Assembly: GCF_029867415.1 (NCBI RefSeq)
Contig: NW_026705575.1
Coordinates: 310,001-374,000 of the forward strand
Source: Vicia villosa
Taxonomy: Eukaryota > Streptophyta > Magnoliopsida > Fabales > Fabaceae
Direction of reading: 5' to 3'
DNA: 64,000 nucleotides
Program-made: the position numbers and the translations under genes
Part shown: positions 45,131 through 53,937 of the stretch, one piece after another
Layout: each line of letters starts with the position of its first letter
Numbering within the stretch: the stretch's first letter is position 1
Notes under the pieces: model-generated
Databases searched by the model: none
Seen by the model: the letters and a program-made list of their open reading frames with translations, nothing else
Told to the model about the DNA's origin: nothing

Positions 45131-45478
45131 GATTTGTTTAGCTTTTTTATTTATCATTTGCTTTTGTAAGGAGCTACGCTCCAATGTTGTAACATTTCCC
45201 ATTATTGCAATAAAAAAAAATATATAATAAAAAAAATGAATGAATGAATAAAAGATTTGTTTGTGTTCAAATGTTTGCAAGGAAATAATCTTTAAAATAT
45301 TTGGAAAAATCATAAATTTCTTTTTACATACATCATTCTGCATATCGAGTCTGTTGTATAGAGTCTCATATTTTGGATCTTTCTCCAATAGATCGTCAAG
45401 CTGTCGCGTCTCAAAGTTTCTCGACCGCGCTCGCAATCAGATCACAGATACAATACTCGTTCAAGCAGAAGAAGAGTA
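45131..45478 (+). other. Element A spacer between ORF1 and gag
   Basis: Non-coding A/T-rich stretch followed by a region that ends CAAGCAG|AAGAAGAGTAATGG. The CAG (45466-45468) is a 3' splice-site-like word in the same place as CACAG before gag in element B. Confidence 0.5.
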
Positions 45479-48400
45479 ATGGAACACTCTGAACAAGAGA
45501 ATATTGAGCTTCGTGGTACAGTGACTACCCTTCAGGAAAAGTTGGAAAGTCTCACTACTCTGGTTGACTCCTTAATGGCCGCACAGAATCAGCCGCCGCC
45601 ACCTAACAGTCAAGCAACAGTAACATCTGAAGTCACTACTCCAGTTTCTACAGTTGCATTCGGCATTCCATCTTTCTCCATGCCAGAAGGTTGGGGCCCG
45701 CCTTTTAGCTTTGGTACAGGTTTCCGCCATAATTTCTCTGGGGTTCAAACATCCACAACTGAAGCGCCTGCTGCACAAAGTTCACAGTTCACTCCAAATC
45801 AGGGGGTAACTTTTTCTCAAGTCACTATGGCACTTTCTCAACCCACTATGACGGTTCCGACTCCTATGGTTCACACTGTCCCTTACGGAGACAATGAGAT
45901 TTATCATGATCAGGGTGATAGCACAAATCAGCGAAGTCTTGTGGGAGATCTCCAAGAACAGTTTAACAAGATTCAATTGGAAGTCAAGGCTATTCGTGGA
46001 AAAGATTTGTTTGGAAAGAATGCCCAGGAGCTATGTTTGGTTCCCAGTGTACAAATACCTGCTAAATTCAAGGTCCCTGACTTTGAAAAGTACAAAGGTA
46101 GTTCTTGTCCACAAAGCCATCTTGTGATGTATGCCAGAAAGATGTCTACTTATGCAGATAATCATCAGTTGCTTATCCATTACTTTCAAGACAGTTTGAC
46201 TGGTGCCGCACTGAAGTGGTACACAGGCTTGGATAGCACTAATATTCGAACATTCAATGACCTGGGTGAGGCCTTTGTCCGACAATACAAGTATAACTCG
46301 GATATGGCTCCGGACAGAGATCAGCTTCGATCCATGGCTCAGAAAGACCATGAAGCTTTCAAAGAGTATGCCCAACGATGGAGAGAAACTGTTGCTCAGA
46401 TTAATCCACCGTTAAAAGAGAAAGAGATGACCAAGATCTTTTTGAATACTCTCAGTCCGTTTTACTATGAACGCATGATTGCTAGTGCTCCAAGTGATTT
46501 CACCGAAATGGTAAACATGGGGATGCGTCTAGAAGAAGGAGTCCGAACCGGACGTCTGACTAAAGAAGGTGGATCTTCAAGTGGAACCAAAAAGTTTGGA
46601 AGTGGTTTCCCAAAGAAGAAAGAACAAAGTGTTGACATGGTATCCCAAGGGAGGCCAAGAGGAAATGTTAATCGTCAACGACAGGTAGCTGCTATTGCAC
46701 CAGCCGTTAATACAACACCGAATCCGGGATTTACCCCGCAGTTTCAACAACAGCCTCGACCACAGGCTCAGCAGTTAAACAATAATCAGAATCGAGTACA
46801 AAGAGCTCCACAGTTTGATCCAATTCCAATGACATACACAGAATTGTACCCTGCTTTGGTTGAAAGAGGTCTTGTTCAAACTAAAGCACCACCACCAGTA
46901 CCTGAGAGACTCCCATGGTGGTACAAAGCTGAGGTCTCATGCCCTTATCATCAAGGAGCACCTGGCCATGATCTTGAGCATTGCATAGCCTTGAAATATG
47001 AAGTTCAGAGGTTGGTTAGGTCTAATCTCCTCTCTTTCAGAAATTTGAATCCTAATGTGCAAGCAAATCCGCTGCCCAATCATGGAGGGCATGTTGTAAA
47101 CATGGTGTATGGATGTCCTGGTCCGTACCGAGTCTATAATATCAATTACTCAAGAGCCGATTTGGTACAAATGCATGCCACTCTCTGTCGAGGGCCGAGT
47201 TTTCGCCAGCATCAATACGGTTCCTGTAGAATATGTTGTGTGGATCCTCACGGGTGTTCAATTGTGAGAAGAGATCTCCAAGTTTTGCTAGATAATGGTA
47301 CTATTGAGATCTACAGAAATAGGGATGAAAATGAAGTTAACATGATAGGATGTTATCCGCATGAGCTTTTAGTCTCAGATATCAACTCGGAAATGCCTAC
47401 AGTTAACGTCATCGTTCCTCATTTCAACATGCCTGAGCGCATGGAAGTTACTTACAACAAGCCGAAGGTTCCTATTTCTCCTTTGATCATTTGTCTACCT
47501 GGACCTGTTCCTTATAACTCTGACAAGGCAGTTCCATACAACTACAATGCTACAATGGTAAAAGATGGACAAGAAGTTCCTTTGCCTACTCTCTCATCTG
47601 TTGTAAACATTGCTGATGTAAGTCGTGTAACAAGAAGTGGACGTGTGTATACTCCGCTACCTCCGAAACAGCCTGTTACTCCTGTTACCGGGCAAAATCC
47701 TGTCAATACACCAGTAGGGAATCCTGTGGAAACTCCTGTTAGTAATACAAACACTGATGTTGGTCAGTCCAGTGGAACCAATGTCAATCCTGACTTTGAT
47801 GAAATTTTGAAACTTATCAAAAGAAGTGAATACAAGATTGTGGATCAGCTTATGCAGACTCCTTCGAAGATCTCAATACTTTCATTGCTTTTAAACTCAG
47901 AAGCCCACAGGGAATCCCTGATGAAGGTCTTGGATCAAGCTTTTGTCGATCATGATGTGACTGTTGATCACTTTGATGGGATAATAGCCAACATAACAGC
48001 TTGTAACAATTTAAGCTTCTACGATGAAGAACTCCCCGAGGAGGGCAGAAATCACAATCTTGCTTTGCACATTTCTATGAACTGTCAGTCAGACTCTTTG
48101 TCCAATGTGTTGGTAGACACCGGATCTTCCTTGAATGTGATGCCAAAGACGACTCTTGCTCGCTTGTCTTACCAAGGAATGCCTATGAAATTCAGTGGTG
48201 TAGTAGTCAAAGCATTTGATGGATCGCGAAAATCTGTTATCGGCGAAGTCAACCTTCCCATGACAATTGGTCCACATACGTTCCAAATCATCTTCCAGGT
48301 CATGGACATACAAGCTGCTTATAGCTGTCTGTTAGGACGACCATGGATCCATGAAGCAGGGGCAGTAACTTCTACGCTCCACCAAAAGTTAAAATTTGTA

Positions 48401-49504
48401 ACAAATGGAAAATTGGTAACAATAAGTGGAGAACAAGCCTTGATGGTGAGCCATTTATCCAATTTCTCTTTCATAAGTGCTGATGATGTGGAAGGAACTC
48501 AGTTCCAAGGTCTCTCTTTAGAAGACGAATCTTCCAAGAAGAAAGCATCGATCTCTTCTTACAAAGAGGCAGTGAAAGTAGTGAAAGATGGAACTACTAC
48601 TGGCTGGGGGCAAGTTGTGATCCCGACCAAGAATGAAACTAGAGCAGGACTCGGATGTTCACCAACATTCTCAAACTGCACCAAGAAGGACGAAACCCTT
48701 CGACCGATCAAAGAAACATTCATTAGTGGAGGATTCCTTAACCCAATTCCTCAAGAGGTTAATGTCCTTATCGAAGAATGCATTGAAGAAGGTCTACCTG
48801 ATCCTGAAGAAGAATGGAAATGTTATCTCAATGACTCGGGATACATATCTCAGGAAGAACCATATCCTCCGTCAGAGAAACCCAAAGGCAAAGAAACTGA
48901 GCCTGTTCCTGCAGAAATCTGGGACACCTTGGGACAACCAAGTGGAAAATTTGATTACATGGTGAAATACACTGCACCTGAAAGTTACAAGATTGCGATT
49001 GAAGATATCCAACCAACTGGATGGGGAGATTCCTTTGAATATGATGGTCAACCAAAAGAGGTTTATCAGCCCTGTCAATTTTCTCAGCAGCCTGAAATTA
49101 CTGAAGATTTCGGATTTAATGCATCTGCCAAGGTTTATAATCCTGAAGATGGTTATTATCACATAAATGCCATTTTTGAAGATGAAGGGGAAGATGGTCC
49201 CGCAACTGACTCGGAAAGTGTCGCTGACAATGAGTCTCTTCATCCTGAAGACTGGGAAATACATCCTGAAAATTCTGAAGATTGTGACTCATCCTATGCT
49301 CTTCAAGAAGTAGAAGAAGACCGTTTCAACTCTACAAAGAACAAGGGTGACAAACCAGGACCTTCAAATCCTGCTCGACCAGCGGTCAATGTCAATGCTG
49401 GAGATAACTCTGAGGAGAATTTTCCTGAATACATAATACACAGAGGAGTTCGTTGCTACTGGAAGGCTGTCGACGTTCCGAATGTTGTTCGCCGCTCAAA
49501 GTAA
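45479..49504 (+). CDS. gag-pro: Element A gag-protease polyprotein, 1341 aa
   Basis: Gag forms the virus-like particle and the aspartic protease matures it. Residues ~1-40 form a coiled coil, followed by a P/T-rich linker. The capsid lies at about 195-361 (FKVPDFEKYKG, FKEYAQRWRETVAQI, YYERMIASA). A basic/Q-rich segment follows, then the zinc-knuckle-like CPYHQGAPGHDLEHC at 488-502. The protease active site VLVDTGSSLNVMP has D at residue 880. A G-patch-like segment (TGWGQV...RAGLGCSP) lies near 1041-1060, and an acidic C-terminus follows. The frame is intact and ends at TAA 49502-49504. A GT donor overlapping the last codon would let splicing bypass this stop and continue into reverse transcriptase. 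Confidence 0.93.
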   Translation: MEHSEQENIELRGTVTTLQEKLESLTTLVDSLMAAQNQPPPPNSQATVTSEVTTPVSTVAFGIPSFSMPEGWGPPFSFGTGFRHNFSGVQTSTTEAPAAQSSQFTPNQGVTFSQVTMALSQPTMTVPTPMVHTVPYGDNEIYHDQGDSTNQRSLVGDLQEQFNKIQLEVKAIRGKDLFGKNAQELCLVPSVQIPAKFKVPDFEKYKGSSCPQSHLVMYARKMSTYADNHQLLIHYFQDSLTGAALKWYTGLDSTNIRTFNDLGEAFVRQYKYNSDMAPDRDQLRSMAQKDHEAFKEYAQRWRETVAQINPPLKEKEMTKIFLNTLSPFYYERMIASAPSDFTEMVNMGMRLEEGVRTGRLTKEGGSSSGTKKFGSGFPKKKEQSVDMVSQGRPRGNVNRQRQVAAIAPAVNTTPNPGFTPQFQQQPRPQAQQLNNNQNRVQRAPQFDPIPMTYTELYPALVERGLVQTKAPPPVPERLPWWYKAEVSCPYHQGAPGHDLEHCIALKYEVQRLVRSNLLSFRNLNPNVQANPLPNHGGHVVNMVYGCPGPYRVYNINYSRADLVQMHATLCRGPSFRQHQYGSCRICCVDPHGCSIVRRDLQVLLDNGTIEIYRNRDENEVNMIGCYPHELLVSDINSEMPTVNVIVPHFNMPERMEVTYNKPKVPISPLIICLPGPVPYNSDKAVPYNYNATMVKDGQEVPLPTLSSVVNIADVSRVTRSGRVYTPLPPKQPVTPVTGQNPVNTPVGNPVETPVSNTNTDVGQSSGTNVNPDFDEILKLIKRSEYKIVDQLMQTPSKISILSLLLNSEAHRESLMKVLDQAFVDHDVTVDHFDGIIANITACNNLSFYDEELPEEGRNHNLALHISMNCQSDSLSNVLVDTGSSLNVMPKTTLARLSYQGMPMKFSGVVVKAFDGSRKSVIGEVNLPMTIGPHTFQIIFQVMDIQAAYSCLLGRPWIHEAGAVTSTLHQKLKFVTNGKLVTISGEQALMVSHLSNFSFISADDVEGTQFQGLSLEDESSKKKASISSYKEAVKVVKDGTTTGWGQVVIPTKNETRAGLGCSPTFSNCTKKDETLRPIKETFISGGFLNPIPQEVNVLIEECIEEGLPDPEEEWKCYLNDSGYISQEEPYPPSEKPKGKETEPVPAEIWDTLGQPSGKFDYMVKYTAPESYKIAIEDIQPTGWGDSFEYDGQPKEVYQPCQFSQQPEITEDFGFNASAKVYNPEDGYYHINAIFEDEGEDGPATDSESVADNESLHPEDWEIHPENSEDCDSSYALQEVEEDRFNSTKNKGDKPGPSNPARPAVNVNAGDNSEENFPEYIIHRGVRCYWKAVDVPNVVRRSK

Positions 49505-49872
49505 TCACCTCGCTGTTATTTTGACCTCCTGCCTTGCCCAAAGCAGAGAGATGTTTTATAGGGCTTTGCTTTTTAATGTTCCGCCCAAATAACTTTGTGT
49601 ATAGGGCTTTGTTTTAAAAGTTTCCCTCTTTGTCCTGCCCAAGACAAATGAGTTTGTGTTTAGGGCTTTGTTTCAAAAATGAATCATAAATAAAGCGTCA
49701 TTTTGAATTCCCTACATTATGTGTTTTACTTTTTGCTTTTTTTCTGGAAATGGTAATCCTAAAAAACCAAAATAAAATAAAAAATAATAATAAAAAACTT
49801 TTTTCAAAAAAAAATCTGCATACACTCCTGCATTCATAAATTTTCTGAAATAAATATAAATCACATGTGCAG
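49501..49872 (+). other. Predicted 372-bp intron between protease and reverse transcriptase (Ogre hallmark)
   Basis: The donor is CTCAAA|GTAATC at 49501 and the acceptor CATGTGCAG| at 49871-49872. Joining 49500 to 49873 gives codons ...CGC TCA AAA TTT ACT ATT..., so the gag-pro frame runs directly into FTIDKP of the reverse transcriptase ORF, removing the TAA. Spliced and unspliced RNAs would thus yield gag-pro-pol and gag-pro. Ogre elements are known to use an intron here; these exact sites are my inference. Confidence 0.75.
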
Positions 49873-51166
49873 ATTTACTATTGATAAACCCATTGAATGC
49901 AATAACCCTATGCCCTCTCCCAACTTTGAGTTTCCTGTGTTCGAAGCCGAAGAAGAGGAAGAAGAGGAGATCCCGGACGAGATCTCTCGATTACTTAAGC
50001 ACGAGGAAAGAGCCATTCTGCCTCACAAAGAGCCTTTAGAAAAGATCAACTTGGGTTCTGAAGAAGACAAAAAAGAAGTGACCATTGGATCGCTGCTTGA
50101 TACTGATATCAAGAGTAAGTTGACAGACCTTCTCAAAGAATATGTTGACGTGTTTGCCTGGTCCTACCAAGACATGCCTGGGTTGGATACCAATATTGTT
50201 CAGCATTACTTGCCATTGAAGCCAGAATGTCCGCCGGTTAAGCAGAAATTGCGAAGGACTCACCCTGATATGGCTAACAAGATCAAAGTGGAAGTTCAAA
50301 AACAGCTCGACGCAGGTTTTCTTGTCACCTCGGAGTATCCTCAATGGTTGGCCAACATAGTGCCAGTTCCGAAGAAAGATGGCAAAGTCAGAATGTGTGT
50401 TGACTACCGTGACTTGAACAAGGCCAGTCCAAAAGATGACTTTCCATTACCACATATCGACATGTTGGTTGATAACACCGCTAAGTTCAACGTCTTTTCC
50501 TTCATGGACGGGTTCTCCGGTTATAATCAGATCAAGATGGCTCCTGAAGACATGGAGAAGACATCTTTCATCACCCCATGGGGTACCTTTTGCTACATAG
50601 TGATGCCGTTTGGATTGAAGAATGCAGGCGCAACTTACCAAAGGGCGATGACTACTCTCTTTCATGACATGATGCATAAAGAAATTGAAGTTTATGTGGA
50701 CGACATGATAGCCAAGTCCAGCACAGAAGAAGAACATATTGAATACCTTTTGAAGTTGTTTCAACGACTAAGGAAATATCAGCTTCGCTTGAACCCTAAC
50801 AAATGTACTTTTGGGGTTAGATCTGGAAAACTCTTGGGTTTCATTGTCAGCCAAAGAGGTATTGAAGTAGATCCCGACAAAGTCAGAGCTATTCAAGAGA
50901 TGCCTGCACCAAAGACTGAAAAACAAGTAAGAGGATTTCTCAGACGATTGAACTATATCTCCAGATTCATCTCTCAAATGACTGCTACTTGTGGGCCGAT
51001 TTTCAAGCTTCTCCGCAAAGATCAAGGGGTTGTATGGACTGAAGATTGCCAGAAAGCGTTCGACAGTATCAAGGAATACCTGTTAGAACCACCAATATTG
51101 ATTCCTCCAGTTGAAGGAAGACCACTAATCATGTACCTTACTGTGTTAGAAGAATCCATGGGTTGT
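49873..51166 (+). CDS. pol: Element A reverse transcriptase with truncated RNase H
   Basis: Copies the element RNA to DNA. An acidic linker (EEEEEEEIPDEI) precedes the catalytic region: PVPKKDGKVRMCVDYRDLN, FSFMDGFSGYNQI with the first catalytic D, TPWGTFCYIVMPFGLKNA, and YVDDMI (codons 50693-50710) with the two catalytic D residues. The connection (GFLRRLNYISRFI) and the first strand of RNase H (LIMYLTVLEESMGC) follow. At about 51166 the sequence jumps to integrase in another frame, and the RT frame stops at TGA 51200-51202. The frame is open upstream to 49865, but those codons belong to the intron end. Confidence 0.9.
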
Positions 51167-51815
51167 AAACTTGAACAACAAAATGATGAAAGAATTATGT
51201 GAGGAATTCAAGATTGAGCATCATAACTCTTCTCCTTACAGACCAAAAATGAATGGCTCCGTCGAAGCCGCCAACAAGAATATTAAGAAGATCGTCCAGA
51301 AAATGGTCGTCACTTACAAAGACTGGCATGAGTTGCTGCCATTTGCTTTACATGGGTACCGTACTTCAGTGCGTACTTCAACAGGGGCAACTCCCTTTTC
51401 TCTAGTATACGGCATGGAAGCTGTGCTCCCCGTAGAAGTTGAAATCCCATCAATGAGAGTCCTCATGGAAACTAAGTTATCAGAGGCTGAATGGTGTCAA
51501 AGCAGATTCGATCAGTTGAACTAAATCGAAGAAAAACGTATGACTGCTCTATGCCATGGACAGTTATACCAAGCAAGGATGAAACAAGCCTTCAACAAAA
51601 AGGTTCGACCTCGTGAATTTCAAGAAGGCGACCTCGTGCTTAAAAAGATCTTGTCTTTTCAACCAGATTCTAGGGGCAAATGGTCTCCTAATTACGAAGG
51701 CCCGTATGTTGTCAAAAGAACATTTTCTGGCGGCGCCATGACTCTTGCAACCATGGATGGTGATGAACTCCCGCATCCTGTGAATGCTGATGCAGTCAAG
51801 AAATACTTTGTCTAA
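51167..51815 (+). pseudogene. Element A distal integrase fragment after internal deletion
   Basis: It begins mid-protein at NLNNKMMKELCEEFKIEHHN, the segment that normally follows the second catalytic aspartate of integrase. It keeps the third catalytic residue region (NGSVEAANKNIKK) and the C-terminal domain (GDLVLKK...GKWSPNYEGPYVVKR). The zinc-binding N-terminus and the first two catalytic D residues are lost, as is most of RNase H. A TAA at 51522-51524 (LN*IEEKR) interrupts the frame; a leucine TTA to TAA change would explain it. The fragment is also out of frame with reverse transcriptase, so no integrase can be made. Confidence 0.9.
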
Positions 51816-51833
51816 AAAATACAAAAGAACAGC

Positions 51834-51995
51834 TCGGTAAGTCGAAAACCCGCAAAGGGCGACTTAGGCAAAAATGAGCGTCTCGGTGGACTGAAAACCC
51901 GAAAGGGCGGTCCAGGCAAAAATTAGAGACAATAAACAGAAAAATTCATCCTGGTAGATTGAAAACCTGAAAGGGCAATCTAGGCAAAAATTAGG
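51834..51995 (+). ncRNA. Tandem array of three covarying RNA stem-loops in the element A 3' UTR
   Basis: It starts 19 nt after the integrase stop. Each unit has a 7-bp stem: TAAGTCG/CGACTTA (51838-51866), TGGACTG/CGGTCCA (51887-51914, one G-U) and TAGATTG/CAATCTA (51955-51982). The 5' strand is followed by AAAA, then CC(C/T), loop GAAA (GCAAA in unit 1) and GGG, which abuts the 3' strand. Units are preceded by CTCGG or CTGG and followed by (A)GGCAAAAAT. Five of the seven stem pairs change between copies and all remain paired. Function unknown; candidates are RNA packaging, stability, export or 3'-end formation. Confidence 0.8.
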
Positions 51996-53425
51996 GATTT
52001 ATGACAAAGTAACTGCATCAGTCCGTACTTCGTCACCTGAGGAGTCTGTACTTCATCAAAGGATCTTCAATCAAATCATCGCCAATCTGAAGCGACAAGC
52101 ACAGTTGTAACTCAAAGTTGTTATGGGAATAGTGGTTATTGCTTTCAATGTAGCCTTTTTCGCATAATTACCATTTCCAACTTTTGTACATACTCCATGG
52201 AATCACGCCTTTAGCTGATTACCATCCTCTTAAATAAATTTGAGCCTTGTGCCCTTTGTTTGCAATCTTTAATTTCTTTCAGCTTGCAAAATGACGCTTT
52301 AATTGTGTTATTCACTTTTGAAACAAAAAGAAAAAAATAAGTTTTAAATGAATTTACTTCACTTTTCTTTTTCAAAATAAAAGCGAAATTTTCCTTTGAG
52401 TTGTGAACAACGGAAGGAACATCAGCAGTCGTCTCCATAGGATGAACAAAAGGATTCTCCCTGAAAAATTGTTGAGACAACGGCATTCTTGTCCCAGAAA
52501 AGAATTCTTGAAGCAATTATCCCTCGAGGTAAAGAAGCTCTTCTATCCCCAGTGAAGAAGGTCTTTTATCCCCAGTGACGAAGATTTTCCATCTCCAGTG
52601 AAGAAGTTCTTCCATCTTAATAAGAAAAGATACTCATCTTCCCCAGAGAAGTTGAAAGCATGCAGCACCATTCATCACCTGTGTTATCTACACCGTGTTG
52701 AAGAACATTTGCCAAGTATCTGGTTGTATTGCGACGTCGGTCCTTCTCCAGTATATACTTCATTGTCTGTCAGTCTCGTCAGTATGCATGTTACATTCAT
52801 GACATTCATCATTCATACATATTTGCATCATTTATGCCTTCTTGCATTTTTCAATACTTACTTGTTTAGGATATATTTATCCTCAAAAAGAAAAAAAGAA
52901 AAAAAAGAAGAAGAAGAAGAAGAAGAAGAAAAAAAAAGAAAAGAAAAAGAAGCAGATATGGGCGTGTCATCTCTCCAGTAGGTTGTCACCCATAAGCAGA
53001 AAGAACATCTTCTTTCTCCAGTTCCCCACTGAGATCATTCCTCGTGGAAGAAGGTTGCTTTAGTTTTCTCCTCTCAAAACAAAGGAGAAAATACCCATTC
53101 GAGTTCATTCCTCATGGGTACAAAGTCTTGTTTGACTGTCTCTTTCCAATTCATTCTTGGTTAGAACTTTGTCTTTACCAAAAATGCAAATTCCGATTCC
53201 ACCAAAAAGAGTCGAGAAAAACAGACCATAAACAATAGCCTCATCATCTGAGCAGTTTATGTTTCTTTCAAAAGACTTTTCCTCTCTAGGAAATCAATCG
53301 TGAAGACCATTTGACAATCAGGGCCTCATTACTGTTCACAAGGCTGAATAACCAGTAATTCCCCTAGCAAAGTCTCCAGAATCATTTTATCACTCGGCTG
53401 ATAATTGATCAAGTCTTCAAAACCA

Positions 53426-53628
53426 CTATCACGAGGCTGGTAGTCGGTACCCTTTTGTTTTGGTTATATTATTAAACATGTCTATCACCAGGCTGATAGT
53501 CGGTAATATTAACCGAACCTTTGAAACTCTTTTACCTTGTCAAGTCTATCACCATGCTGATAGTCGGTAATACGGTTTCATACCTTTCACCTTCGCATTA
53601 TTAAACAAGTCTATCCCCATGCAGATAG
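53426..53628 (+). repeat. Four dispersed hairpin repeats (CTATCA-N6-TGATAG) in the element A 3' UTR
   Basis: CTATCA/TGGTAG (53426-53443), CTATCA/TGATAG (53482-53499 and 53546-53563) and CTATC/GATAG (53611-53628), each followed by TCGGTAA or TCGATAA. The spacing is 56-65 bp. Loops are CGAGGC, CCAGGC, CCATGC and a longer variant. Confidence 0.7.
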
Positions 53629-53923
53629 TCGATAATGTCGATAGGTAAGCTTTTCTTACAAAGCTATCATTCCCCGGTGAAGCATACACTTGCTTTCCCG
53701 AAAAAAAAGAAAAAAACGGATTCTCTTCCTAAAACGGATTGAGACATCCTTCCCGATCTCTTGTCCCCAGTGGAGTCAGTTTGATATCCCTCGGTAAAGA
53801 TATCCTTGCATCATTCGCAATTTTGGTATCTTAGGTCCAAAATTCGCGTCTTCTGATATTTAAGTCTCTTCCACCCTATCAAAACGAAGATTTTCAATCT
53901 TCATGTCTCAGGTTGAAGAAACT

Positions 53924-53937
53924 TAAATAGGGGCATC
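53924..53937 (+). other. Polypurine tract of element A
   Basis: AAATAGGGGCATC immediately precedes the 3' LTR terminus TGTCATACCC. Confidence 0.85.

Larger units (their letters stand above)
51996..53937 (+). other. Element A 3' UTR
   Basis: Non-coding. It contains repeated CC(C/A)AGTGA(A/C)GAAG phrases (52540-52620), a purine-only run of A and GAA (52890-52950), hairpin repeats (53426-53628) and the polypurine tract. Short ORFs here are low-complexity translations. Confidence 0.7.

Noticed and set aside
49865..49872. ATG at 49865 as the translation start of the reverse transcriptase ORF
   Set aside because: It falls inside the predicted intron acceptor (ACATGTGCAG); the frame-preserving splice explains the upstream gag-pro ORF better than an internal start.
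52598..53063. Lysine/glutamate-rich short frames in the element A 3' UTR
   Set aside because: They come from a purine-only low-complexity run (AAG/GAA) and not from a protein gene.
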